Shown here: one piece after another, positions 1 to 6,809 of the stretch
Numbering within the stretch: the stretch's first letter is position 1
Layout: each line of letters starts with the position of its first letter
From: Deltaproteobacteria bacterium
Lineage (GTDB): Bacteria > Desulfobacterota > Desulfobaccia > Desulfobaccales > 0-14-0-80-60-11
Reading direction: 5' to 3'
NCBI GenBank assembly: GCA_021817645.1
Contig: JAKAGH010000095.1
Span: forward strand, 1 to 10,027
DNA: 10,027 nt
Notes under the pieces: model-generated
Told to the model about the DNA's origin: nothing
Seen by the model: only the letters and a program-made list of their open reading frames with translations
Database searches by the model: none
Program-made: the position numbers and the translations under genes

Positions 1-179
1 ATTAGCGGCCCTATTTGCGGTACGGCCCATTCCGGGCAGGGGGTGAAAAAGGTGGGGCGATGGTGAAGGTTGGCACTCACAGAGGGGGTGAGGGGTTAAG
101 TAAAAGTCACGACGGACCGTGACTGGCGGAGATCGGGAAAACCCAGGCCAGGAGGCTGCGGCCGGGCTGCCCGCCAGCC
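1..179. other. Non-coding 3' flank of the pgl operon
   Basis: No convincing gene is seen on either strand. The stretch follows the pgl stop codon and holds three inverted repeats: a perfect 11-bp repeat at 151-161 and 194-204 that spans the stop codon, a small 5-bp hairpin at 165-179, and the terminator-like hairpin at 105-124. The first 100 bases are G-rich on the plus strand (several runs of 4-5 G) and show nothing else I can name. Confidence 0.6.
98..124 (-). terminator. Candidate rho-independent terminator after pgl
   Basis: Read on the minus strand, a perfect 7-bp stem AGTCACG/CGTGACT encloses the 6-base loop GTCCGT and is followed directly by the T-rich tail TTTACTT. It lies 56 bases past the pgl stop, at the end of the gnd-zwf-pgl run, where a terminator is expected. 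The stem is short and the T-tract is interrupted, so strength is uncertain. No energy calculation was made. Confidence 0.5.
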
Positions 180-902
180 TCAGCGCAACTGCCCCGCAGC
201 CTCCCGATCCACCAGCCAATACAGCTCTCCACGTTCAGGGTTAATCAGTTGGGCGGGGAGACGCCGGGTGTTCCGGGGGCCTTGCAGCACCTCCTGGAGG
301 GCCTTGGCTTTGGCTGCGCCTGCCACTAAAAAGGCCACAACCCTGGCCTGATTGAGAAAAGCCGGGGTTAAAGTGACCCGGTGCAGGCTCTGAGCGGGGA
401 CATACACGGCCGCGGTCCAGTGCTCCCGGTCTTCCGAGGCCCGGTGATAAGGGAAAAGGGAGGCGGTATGGCCGTCTTCTCCCAGTCCCAGAAAGACTAA
501 GTCCAGGCAAGGGGGAGTACCGGCGCAGAACTTCCGGAGCAGTATTTCATACTCCCGGGCCCCGGCAACCGGATTGGGCTTGCAGGAGATGGGATGAATC
601 CGGCTTGGGGGCAGGGGCACATGATTCAGCCAGGCCCTGCGGGCCATGCGGGCGTTGCTGCGGGGATCCTGCGGGGGCACGCAGCGCTCATCTCCCCAGA
701 AGACGTGAAGATGCTCCCAGTCCACCTGCTCCCGGAAAGGAGGCTGGGCCAGGATTTCATAAGTCCGCCTGGGAGTCTGCCCTCCGGCAAGGGCCACACT
801 GAAGGCCGAGCGGAGTTTTACCGCCTCTTCCGCCTGCCGGGCAAAAAGTTCAGCCGCAGCCCGGCTCAAGGATTCCTGGTCAGGATAGGTTTGGATGATC
901 AT
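180..902 (-). CDS. pgl: 6-phosphogluconolactonase
   Basis: Hydrolyses 6-phosphogluconolactone to 6-phosphogluconate, the second step of the oxidative pentose phosphate pathway, in the cytosol. From the ATG at 902 the protein has 240 residues, the usual size for the NagB/DevB-type family. Family motifs are all present: VALAGGQTP at about 36-44, HVFWGDERCVPPQDPRSNA at about 66-84, and DLVFLGLGEDGHTASLFP at about 134-151, the last containing the conserved GEDGHTASLFP of the active site. An in-frame ATG at 935 would add 11 residues (MWGSCGTRVLL), but these do not resemble the family's start and its ATG touches a hairpin, so I prefer 902. It is the last gene of gnd-zwf-pgl, 79 bases after zwf. No signal peptide or membrane segment is seen. 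Confidence 0.93.
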   Translation of the reverse strand: MIIQTYPDQESLSRAAAELFARQAEEAVKLRSAFSVALAGGQTPRRTYEILAQPPFREQVDWEHLHVFWGDERCVPPQDPRSNARMARRAWLNHVPLPPSRIHPISCKPNPVAGAREYEILLRKFCAGTPPCLDLVFLGLGEDGHTASLFPYHRASEDREHWTAAVYVPAQSLHRVTLTPAFLNQARVVAFLVAGAAKAKALQEVLQGPRNTRRLPAQLINPERGELYWLVDREAAGQLR

Positions 903-934
903 TAGCAATACCCGCGTTCCACAACTGCCCCACA

Positions 935-972
935 TTTTCCGGAAGCGTAGCTTGGCGGAAAACAGAAAACAG
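935..972. repeat. zwf-pgl spacer: hairpin and short tandem repeat
   Basis: TTTTCCG at 935-941 and CGGAAAA at 956-962 form a perfect 7-bp inverted repeat. Inside it AAGC/GCTT adds four pairs around a GTA loop after a small internal loop. Overlapping its right edge, AAAACAG occurs twice in tandem (959-965, 966-972). On the transcript the hairpin lies just upstream of the pgl start and would follow a U-rich stretch rather than precede one, so it is not a classical terminator. It could be an RNA processing or translation-control site. Confidence 0.45.
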
Positions 973-981
973 AAAAAGGTT

Positions 982-2538
982 TTAGGACCCAGGCGCCATG
1001 GTCACCCGGCAGATCGCCAGGTCTTCCTGGCATTGCAGGAAGGTGGGCATGACCCAACTGCGGCCATCCTGGGCGATGAGGTCGTCCGCGGCCTCCGGCC
1101 CCCAGGTGCCGGCCTGATAGTTGGGAAAGTCGGTGGGCCGGATGGCCTCCCAGGTCTCCAACACGGGGGTGATGGCCGCCCAGGCGGCCTCGGCCTGATC
1201 AGCCCGCATGAACAGGGTGGCGTCCCCCCGCATCACATCCAGAAGCAGGGTCTCATAGGCTTCCGGAGGAGTAATGCGAAAAGCCTCCCGGTAGTAGAAC
1301 TGCATGAGGACCGGGGCCAGACGCAGACTGGGCCCGGGATACTTGGCCTCAAAACGCAGCAAGATGCCCTCTTCGGGTTGGAGGGCGATAATCAGGCGGT
1401 TGGGCCGCCAGTCCATCATCGCGGCCGGGGGGAAGGACTGGTGAGGCACCGGCCGGAACTGGATGGAGACCTCGGAGATCCGGGCCTGCAAATGTTTGCC
1501 GGTGCGCAGGTAGAAAGGCACCCCCTGCCAGCGCCAGTTGTCCACCAGCAGCTTGACTGCGGCATAGCTCTCCGTAGAGGAGTCCGGAGCCACATTGGGC
1601 TCACTCCGATAAGCGGGGACCTCCCGGCCCTCGATCCAGCCCGCGCCGTATTGGCCCCGCACCGCAAAGCGGTGCAGCTCTTCCGGGGCAATGGGGCGGA
1701 TGGCGCGGAGCACGTCTACTTTTTTGTTCCGGACCTCATCGGCATCGAAGGAAATGGGCGGTTCCATGGCAATGAGGCAGAGAATCTGGAGCAGATGGTT
1801 TTGAATCATATCCCGGAGAGCGCCGGCCTTATCGTAGTAATGGCCCCGGTTCTCCACGCCCACCTGCTCGGCCACGGTGATTTGCACGTGATCGATATAG
1901 CGCCGGTTCCACACCGGTTCAAAGATGGCGTTGGCAAAGCGGAAGGCCTGGATATTCTGCACCGTCTCTTTGCCCAGATAATGGTCGATGCGAAAGGTTT
2001 GGGATTCCTCGAAGTTGGCCGCCAGGGTCAGGTTCAAGGCCCGGGCTGAAGCCAGGTCCTGGCCAAAGGGTTTTTCCACGACGATGCGGGAGCGTTGGCG
2101 TTCCAGGTGGAGGCGGGCCTTGGCCAGTTCCCGGGTGACGGTGCCGATCATGCCGGGGGGCATGGCCAGGTAAAAAACGTGGTGGGCCCGGGTATGCCAC
2201 TCCTGGTCCAGGGCGGCGAGCTGCTTGGCGAGGTTTGTATAGGCCCGGGGATCATCCAATTCCGAGGCGACGAAGGACAGATGGGCGGCAAAGCTCTCCC
2301 ATTGCCCTTTCTCGGTTTTGCCCCGGCGGGAGAACTGGTCTACCCCCTGACGCAGATGCCTCCGGAACTCCGTCTCGGTCATCTGCCGGTGGCCCTGGCC
2401 CAGGATGAGAAATTTTTCGGGCAGCCACCGGTCGAGGAAGAGGTTATAGAGCGCTGGCACCAGCTTGCGCCAGGCCAGATCACCGGCCGCGCCGAAAATC
2501 ACGAAGACCGTGGGCTCAGGGGTAGCGGCAGTTGTCAT
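982..2538 (-). CDS. zwf: Glucose-6-phosphate 1-dehydrogenase
   Basis: Oxidises glucose-6-phosphate to 6-phosphogluconolactone with reduction of NADP+, the entry step of the oxidative pentose phosphate pathway. The 518 residues match the family length. The N-terminal Rossmann fold carries the nucleotide motif GAAGDLAWRKL at about 16-26. The substrate site includes EKPFG at 155-159 and the signature RIDHYLGKE at 183-191 (catalytic-region Asp185, His186, Lys190). The RDMIQNH segment at 242-248 supplies the second conserved His, and RTGKHL follows in the C-terminal domain. The ATG at 2538 has a strong GAGGAGG ribosome site that overlaps the stop codon of gnd. Only 9 bases separate the two genes, so they are co-transcribed and probably translationally coupled. 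No opcA-like regulator is present nearby. Confidence 0.97.
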   Translation of the reverse strand: MTTAATPEPTVFVIFGAAGDLAWRKLVPALYNLFLDRWLPEKFLILGQGHRQMTETEFRRHLRQGVDQFSRRGKTEKGQWESFAAHLSFVASELDDPRAYTNLAKQLAALDQEWHTRAHHVFYLAMPPGMIGTVTRELAKARLHLERQRSRIVVEKPFGQDLASARALNLTLAANFEESQTFRIDHYLGKETVQNIQAFRFANAIFEPVWNRRYIDHVQITVAEQVGVENRGHYYDKAGALRDMIQNHLLQILCLIAMEPPISFDADEVRNKKVDVLRAIRPIAPEELHRFAVRGQYGAGWIEGREVPAYRSEPNVAPDSSTESYAAVKLLVDNWRWQGVPFYLRTGKHLQARISEVSIQFRPVPHQSFPPAAMMDWRPNRLIIALQPEEGILLRFEAKYPGPSLRLAPVLMQFYYREAFRITPPEAYETLLLDVMRGDATLFMRADQAEAAWAAITPVLETWEAIRPTDFPNYQAGTWGPEAADDLIAQDGRSWVMPTFLQCQEDLAICRVTMAPGS

Positions 2539-2547
2539 AAGACCTCC

Positions 2548-3966
2548 TCAATCCTCCGTCCAGCGGGTGTGGAAGGCGCCGGGCAGATCCAGCCGTTCGT
2601 AGGTGTGGGCGCCGAAATAGTCGCGTTGGGCCTGGATCAGGTTGGCGGGCAGCCGGGCGCTGCGCCAGGCGTCGTAATAGGCCAGGGAAACCATGAAGCC
2701 CGGCGCGGGAATTCCCAGGTCCGCCGCGGTGGTCACCACGGTTCGCAGGTCCGGCTGCCGGGCCATGACTTCCCGGCCCAGGCGGGCGTCCAGAAGCAGG
2801 TGCGCCAAATCCGGCCGGGTCTGATACGCGGCCCGGATTTCTTCCAGCAGGGCGGCGCGGATGATGCAGCCGCCCCGCCAGATGCGGGCCACGGTGGCCA
2901 GTTCCAGGCGGTAATCATAAACCTGGGAAGCCCGCTGCAATAGAGCCAGACCCTGGGCGAAGGCCAGCACCATGGCGGCATAGAGGCTGCGGCCCAACAG
3001 GCGGATAAAGGCCGGGCGGTCCCCCGGGAAAGCTGGCGGCGGTCCCTGGAGGACCCGGCTGGCCGCTTCCCGTTCGGCCTTGTAACCGGAAAGGTCCCGC
3101 ATCATGACCGCGGTGTCGATGGTGGGGGTGGGGACCTGGAGGTCCATGGCCTCCTGGGAGGTCCATTTGCCCGTGCCTTTCTGCCGGGCCCGATCCAGAA
3201 TCAGGTCTATCAAAGGCTGCCCGGTCTTCTCCTCCAGCCGGCGCAGGATGGGCGGGGTGATCTCCACCAGATAAGAGGCCAGTTCCCCCCGGCTCCACTC
3301 CTCAAAAATTACGGCCAGTTCGCCGGGGCTCAAGCCCAGGCCCCGGCGCAGCAGGTCATAGGCCTCGGCCAACAGTTCCATCAGGGCATATTCAATGCCG
3401 TTATGCACCATCTTGACGAAATGGCCGGCAGAGCCGCCCCCCAGGTAAGCGACGCAGGGATCTCCCCGCACCTTGGCCGCGGCTGCCTCCAGAATGGGCC
3501 GCACCCGCTCGTAAGCCGCGAGCGGGCCGCCGGGCATCAGGCTGGGGCCGTAGCGGGCCCCGGTCTCGCCCCCGGAGATGCCCAGACCCAAAAAGAGCAA
3601 TCCCCTGGCCGCCAGGGTCCGGCCGCGGCGGTTGGTATCCTGAAAATTGGAGTTGCCCCCGTCGATGAGCAGGTCCCCCGGGGACAAAAAAGGCAGCAGT
3701 TCGTCAATCACCGCGTCCACCGGCGGCCCTGCGGCCACCAGGATGATGATGGCCCGGGGCGTCTGCAGGTGGCCGGCAAATTCCGCCAGGGTATAGCCGG
3801 GCTGGATGTTCCGGCCCCCCACTTCCTGCTCCATGAATTCCCTGGTCTTTTCCCCGGTGCGGTTATAGACGGCCACCGCGAACCCATGGTCCGCCATGTT
3901 CAAGACCAGGTTGCGGCCCATGGTGCCCAGGCCCGCCAGGCCGATAGTGCAGTCTTGATTACTCAT
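2548..3966 (-). CDS. gnd: 6-phosphogluconate dehydrogenase, decarboxylating
   Basis: Oxidatively decarboxylates 6-phosphogluconate to ribulose-5-phosphate, producing NADPH and CO2. At 472 residues it is the long, E. coli-like form (E. coli Gnd is 468). GLGTMG at 12-17 is the dinucleotide loop, and NRT at 35-37 is the motif associated with NADP+ preference. SGGETGARYGPSLMPGG lies at 131-147. The catalytic segment GHFVKMVHNGIEY lies at 181-193 (Lys185 and Glu192 equivalents). KGTGKWTS is at 263-270, GGCIIRA appears near residue 365, and the C-terminal substrate segments RDYFGAHTYERLD and FHTRW are intact. A GAGGT ribosome site sits 7 bases before the ATG. Two usually conserved spots differ: GIEYAL for GIEYGD and SGGET for SGGEE. 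It is the first gene of gnd-zwf-pgl. Confidence 0.96.
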   Translation of the reverse strand: MSNQDCTIGLAGLGTMGRNLVLNMADHGFAVAVYNRTGEKTREFMEQEVGGRNIQPGYTLAEFAGHLQTPRAIIILVAAGPPVDAVIDELLPFLSPGDLLIDGGNSNFQDTNRRGRTLAARGLLFLGLGISGGETGARYGPSLMPGGPLAAYERVRPILEAAAAKVRGDPCVAYLGGGSAGHFVKMVHNGIEYALMELLAEAYDLLRRGLGLSPGELAVIFEEWSRGELASYLVEITPPILRRLEEKTGQPLIDLILDRARQKGTGKWTSQEAMDLQVPTPTIDTAVMMRDLSGYKAEREAASRVLQGPPPAFPGDRPAFIRLLGRSLYAAMVLAFAQGLALLQRASQVYDYRLELATVARIWRGGCIIRAALLEEIRAAYQTRPDLAHLLLDARLGREVMARQPDLRTVVTTAADLGIPAPGFMVSLAYYDAWRSARLPANLIQAQRDYFGAHTYERLDLPGAFHTRWTED

Positions 3967-4026
3967 AAAGGGACCTCAAAAAAAATAGCGATGGTCAAAT
4001 GGCAGCAGCCACGTTGGGCTGCATAG

Positions 4027-4055
4027 AATATAGGAACTCCATCTAGGGCCGTCCA
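4027..4055 (-). promoter_or_regulatory. Candidate sigma-70 promoter for gnd-zwf-pgl
   Basis: On the minus strand TGGACG (-35, 4 of 6 to TTGACA) and TATATT (-10, 5 of 6 to TATAAT) are separated by exactly 17 bases. This would give a leader of roughly 55 bases before the gnd ATG. The match is by eye only, and in GC-rich DNA the AT-rich -10 stands out. No operator or riboswitch was recognised. Confidence 0.35.
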
Positions 4056-4209
4056 TAGGGGCAGGGGATTCTCCGCCGGAAAAAACTGTTGGCAGGAAAG
4101 GTGATTACGGGTTAGGGGGGAGAAATTAGGGGCCAAACGCGGTCTGAGAAGACAGCCTCACCCGGCCGGCCTCTCCCTGACGGCTTAATCCGGCTTGCCC
4201 TCAAAGGAC

Positions 4210-4341
4210 TAAAAGCCATTTCAAAACCTCAATTATCCTAATTTGTCATTCTGAGCGCAGCGAAGAATCTCGTATTTTCGAGGCCTTGAGATCCTTCACT
4301 ATGTTCAGGATGACAGAAAAGAGGCTTTGAAATGGCTTCTA
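4210..4341. mobile_element. MITE-like palindromic element with TA flanks
   Basis: The outer arms AAAGCCATTTCAAAACCTC (4212-4230) and the reverse complement of 4321-4339 agree at 17 of 19 positions. A TA dinucleotide lies immediately outside each arm (4210-4211, 4340-4341), as expected for a target duplication of the IS630/Tc1-mariner type. Nested inside are two more arms of 28 bases (4244-4271 and 4288-4315) that pair at 22 of 28 positions and start TGTCATTCTGAG. From memory, palindromes beginning GTCATTCTGAGCG recur in many bacterial genomes. There is no open reading frame inside, so it would be non-autonomous. The whole folds as one long hairpin in either strand and may also end transcripts of the methyltransferase upstream. 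Confidence 0.6.
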
Positions 4342-4388
4342 CGGTTGCCTGGGTGCAGCCACCCGCGGGCGGACAACTGGGTCTGCGC

Positions 4389-4985
4389 CTACGCCTCTTC
4401 TTTAATGGCTACCCCGAGGACGCCGACCAAGGGGCATTCCAGGATGCCGCGCCAGGTAAAGCCCGCGGCTTTCAAGGCCTGATGCAGGTCGGCGCTGTGG
4501 AAGCGGTCCTTTTCCGGATGCAGAAAGATCCGCCGGGCGATAAAGTTCTGGTAAAACGGTGGATAGAATTCTTCCAGAAAATACTGGCCCCCCGGCTTCA
4601 AGACCCGGGCGATTTCCCCCAGGCCCCCGGGCCAGTCCGGCAAATGATGCAGCACCCCGAAGCCGAAGACCGCGTCCATGGTTGCGTCCGGGTAGGGCAG
4701 GTGCAAGACGTCGCCTACATACAGAAAGATGTCGTTTTGCTGCGGGGGCAGATAGTCTTGGGCCTGACGGATCATCCTCAGGTCCAGGTCCATGGCGTGA
4801 AGCAGGGCCGGGGCAAATCCCTTCAGAAGCATCGCCGCGCCCGCGCCCCGGCCGCAGCCCACCTCCAGGATCTTGGCTCCGGGCTTGAGAAAGGTATTTT
4901 TCTTGAACCAGCGGATGAGGAGACGCTGCACCACGATCCGGACCGGGCTATTGACCATGAGACGTTCGGCCCAATTGATTTTCAT
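4389..4985 (-). CDS. Class I SAM-dependent methyltransferase, UbiE-like, substrate unknown
   Basis: A 198-residue soluble methyltransferase of the Methyltransf_11/UbiE-like type. The SAM-binding motif I is ILEVGCGRG at 39-47, an acidic DLD at 66-68 ends the second strand, GDVLHLPYPD at 91-100 is the post-II region, and VLHHLPDWPG then ARVLKPGGQYFLEE mark the remaining core. The C-terminal part is short compared with UbiE, and there is no membrane segment. The ATG at 4985 overlaps the ubiE stop (ATGA), so the two are translationally coupled and probably act in one pathway, such as quinone or lipid methylation. That link is inference; the substrate cannot be read from the sequence. A hairpin at 4986-4999 sits between the GGGGG ribosome site and the start. 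Confidence 0.85.
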   Translation of the reverse strand: MKINWAERLMVNSPVRIVVQRLLIRWFKKNTFLKPGAKILEVGCGRGAGAAMLLKGFAPALLHAMDLDLRMIRQAQDYLPPQQNDIFLYVGDVLHLPYPDATMDAVFGFGVLHHLPDWPGGLGEIARVLKPGGQYFLEEFYPPFYQNFIARRIFLHPEKDRFHSADLHQALKAAGFTWRGILECPLVGVLGVAIKEEA

Positions 4986-5761
4986 GGGGTTTTGACCCCC
5001 ACGTGGACCGCGGCAATGCCGTTGGTGAGGCGGCGGAAGCGCACCCGGGTAAAGCCGATTTCCTCCAAAACCGCACTCAATTCCTGGGGCCGGGCGAACA
5101 TGCGGATGGATTCGGGCAGATAGGTGTAGGCCTGCCAGGACCCCACCATGATCTTGCCCGCCAGGGGCATGAAGTAAAAAGAATAAAGGTCATAGAGCCA
5201 GCGGAACCAGGACCAGGTGGGCTGGGAGAATTCCAGGCACATGAGTCTGCCGCCGGGCTTCAGGACCCGGTGCATTTCCTTAAAACCATTCTCCGGGTGA
5301 GTCAGGTTGCGGATGCCGAACCCCACCGTGGCTGCGTCAAAGGAGTTGTCAGGGCAAGACAGCCGCTCCGCGTCACCCTGCAGATAATCTATCCTGGGGG
5401 CCAGGGGGGAGCAGGCTATCTTGGGGCGGCCCGCAGCCAACATGGCCCGGTTGATGTCATAAATGACGATACGGCCGCGGTGGCCCACCCTGCGGGCCGC
5501 CAACAGGGCCAGGTCCCCGGTGCCGCCGCACACATCCAGGACCCGGTCCCCGGGTTTGAGCCCCAGCATCTGCACCGCGGTGCGCTTCCACAGGTGATGG
5601 AGGCCAAAGCTCAGGAGGGTGTTCATCAGGTCGTAGCGCGCGGCCACGGTGTTGAAATGGTTACACACCAGGTGGCCCTTGTCCGCGGCCGCCACCCGGC
5701 GGTAGCCGAAATACGCGGTTTCTCCGGAATCAGACAGGTCCTTGGCAGGAGTTGGCGTCAT
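4982..5761 (-). CDS. ubiE: Demethylmenaquinone methyltransferase (UbiE/MenG family)
   Basis: Performs the last step of menaquinone synthesis, C-methylation of demethylmenaquinone using SAM; in other bacteria it also serves ubiquinone synthesis. The 259 residues fit the family. Characteristic segments are FNTVAARYDLMN at 36-47 (family signature 1 region), the SAM motif RVLDVCGGTGDLALLAA at 73-89, GFGIRNL at 147-153, RVLKPGGRLMCLEFSQP at 165-181, and YLPESIRMF followed by LTNGIAAVHVGVK at the C-terminus. The ATG at 5761 has an AGAGGA ribosome site about 10 bases upstream. It is 131 bases from the glycosylase gene, with its own promoter candidate. With no ubiquinone genes in view and an anaerobe-like context, the MenG role is more likely than the UbiE role. 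Confidence 0.93.
   Translation of the reverse strand: MTPTPAKDLSDSGETAYFGYRRVAAADKGHLVCNHFNTVAARYDLMNTLLSFGLHHLWKRTAVQMLGLKPGDRVLDVCGGTGDLALLAARRVGHRGRIVIYDINRAMLAAGRPKIACSPLAPRIDYLQGDAERLSCPDNSFDAATVGFGIRNLTHPENGFKEMHRVLKPGGRLMCLEFSQPTWSWFRWLYDLYSFYFMPLAGKIMVGSWQAYTYLPESIRMFARPQELSAVLEEIGFTRVRFRRLTNGIAAVHVGVKTP
4986..4999 (-). promoter_or_regulatory. Hairpin at the ubiE-methyltransferase junction
   Basis: A perfect 5-bp stem GGGGT/ACCCC with a CAAA loop (minus strand) ends directly against the ATG of the downstream methyltransferase and includes most of its GGGGG ribosome site. Ribosomes finishing ubiE would have to open it, which suggests translational coupling. It also encodes the last ubiE residues, so it may be coincidental. 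Confidence 0.35.
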
Positions 5762-5791
5762 CTGCAGATAATCCTCTGGGAAATTGGGCCT

Positions 5792-5800
5792 ATTCTATCA
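5792..5800 (-). promoter_or_regulatory. Candidate extended -10 promoter for ubiE
   Basis: The minus-strand sequence TGATAGAAT matches the extended -10 form TGnTATAAT with one mismatch. It lies 31 bases before the ubiE ATG, in the only AT-rich part of the gap. No good -35 is visible 17 bases upstream (CTGCCG), as is common for extended -10 promoters. Confidence 0.35.
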
Positions 5801-5892
5801 GGTTTAATCAGAAACGGCAGGAGAATCTGTCTCCAAAGGGCGGGTGGAGTGGCTGATGGTGAGAATAACCGGGACCGCGGGCGCAGGGGGCA

Positions 5893-6807
5893 TCAGGAAA
5901 TATGTCCTTCTGCCGCCAGGCCCTCCAGCAGGAAGTGAAAATAGAGCAGCCCGCCGTAAGGACGCCAGTGGGCCAGGACCCGGCGCACCCCTTCGTAATC
6001 CAATGGTTTCGGCAGATGCAGCCACTCTTGCAGGCGGTTGCGCGCGCCGACGTCGTCGCCGGGAAACAGGTGCCAGCGCCCCAGGCCCCGGAGCAGGACG
6101 TATTCCGCAGTCCAGCGCCCCACATTCCGAAAGCCTCGCAACTGCTCCAAGGCCGCGGCGTCATCCAGCCCGGCCAGGGCTTCCAGATTTAACTTTTCCT
6201 GGATTATCCTTTGGGCCAATTCCACCAGGGCCCGGCCTTTTTGCCGGCTGAGCCCCAGGCCGCGTAATTCTTCGGGTAAAGCTCCGGCCAGATCCTGGGG
6301 CCGGGGAAAAGCGGGGGCAACCCCGGCCTCTCCGGCCAGGTTTAAACCCCGGGCGGTGGCCAGGCGGTTGAGGACATGGATGCCCACGGTCAGGGAGATC
6401 TGCTGGCAGGCGATGGCGTTCACCAGGGCCTCAAAGATGGCGGGAAAGCGGGGCGGCTTCAGACCCCGGAATTTTTCGACCAATGGTCCCAGTTGCGGGT
6501 CGCGGGCGGCGAAGCGGTAAAAATCGTGGAGGTCGGCCTGGAGGCCCAGCATCCGGGTCAGGACCGCAGTCAGGGCGGAGACCGTTGCCGGAGAGCCTTT
6601 AATCCCCCGGATGTTCACCTCTAACTTGGGGGAGGCCGGGGGGCCGGTCTGGATGACGGCCGCCTCCACCGGCCGGTCCTCCAGGACCAGGATGCGCCGG
6701 TAGACCTGGCCATCCCAGCGGTCCACCAGGTTGTGGGGGCGCCGCCGCATGGCCCAGACCGTCAGGTCCAGCCGGAAGGGCGGCCGGGGCGTCAGGGAAA
6801 AATTAAT
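5893..6807 (-). CDS. AlkA-like HhH-GPD DNA glycosylase (DNA-3-methyladenine glycosylase II type)
   Basis: Base-excision repair glycosylase, probably removing alkylated bases. Numbering from the internal ATG at 6750 (285 residues): IFEALVNAIACQQISL at 105-120 begins the catalytic core, the helix-hairpin-helix LRGFRNVGRWTAEYVLLR is at 204-221, and FPGDDVGARN at 229-238 carries the catalytic Asp (Asp233, aligned with E. coli AlkA Asp238). There are no cysteines for an iron-sulphur cluster. The frame stays open upstream of 6750 and reads SLTPRPPFRLDLTVWA, which continues smoothly into RRRPHN and looks like the normal N-terminus of these proteins. No ATG, GTG or TTG exists there. An ATT at 6807 follows GGGGGA by 6 bases and gives 304 residues, so I place the start there; 6750 remains possible. 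The gene follows tal-pgi by 2 bases. Confidence 0.85.
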   Translation of the reverse strand: MNFSLTPRPPFRLDLTVWAMRRRPHNLVDRWDGQVYRRILVLEDRPVEAAVIQTGPPASPKLEVNIRGIKGSPATVSALTAVLTRMLGLQADLHDFYRFAARDPQLGPLVEKFRGLKPPRFPAIFEALVNAIACQQISLTVGIHVLNRLATARGLNLAGEAGVAPAFPRPQDLAGALPEELRGLGLSRQKGRALVELAQRIIQEKLNLEALAGLDDAAALEQLRGFRNVGRWTAEYVLLRGLGRWHLFPGDDVGARNRLQEWLHLPKPLDYEGVRRVLAHWRPYGGLLYFHFLLEGLAAEGHIS

Positions 6808-6809
6808 CG

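Larger units (their letters stand above)
3967..4388. other. 422-base intergenic region before gnd
   Basis: No gene is supported here. It lies downstream of the small methyltransferase and upstream of gnd, both minus strand. It contains a candidate promoter for gnd (4027-4055) and a TA-flanked palindromic element (4210-4341). Between them, 4056-4209 holds G-runs on the plus strand near 4100-4132 with TTAGGGG twice, and nothing else I can name. A small 5-bp hairpin (GGGTG/CACCC, 4351-4364) sits just past the methyltransferase stop but lacks a T-tract. Confidence 0.6.

Noticed and set aside
150..205. 11-bp perfect inverted repeat spanning the pgl stop as the operon terminator
   Set aside because: The loop is 32 bases and the stem is not followed by a T-tract; the hairpin at 105-124 fits better.
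895..2049. 384-residue open frame on the plus strand opposite zwf
   Set aside because: It lies entirely antisense to zwf, whose motifs are beyond doubt. Its composition (rich in Gly, His, Pro, Arg) is typical of a shadow frame in GC-rich DNA, and no family motif is seen.
3403..4026. 207-residue plus-strand frame opposite gnd reaching into the intergenic gap
   Set aside because: Mostly antisense to gnd, with low-complexity composition and no recognisable domain.
4100..4135. G-quadruplex from G-runs with repeated TTAGGGG
   Set aside because: Only three well-separated G-runs are clear, with one long loop. This is common in GC-rich spacers.
4332..5123. 263-residue plus-strand frame over the methyltransferase genes
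   Set aside because: Antisense to two clear methyltransferases. It begins inside the palindromic element and shows no domain.
5003..5938. 311-residue plus-strand frame opposite ubiE
   Set aside because: Shadow of ubiE; its residues reflect the reverse complement of conserved ubiE codons.
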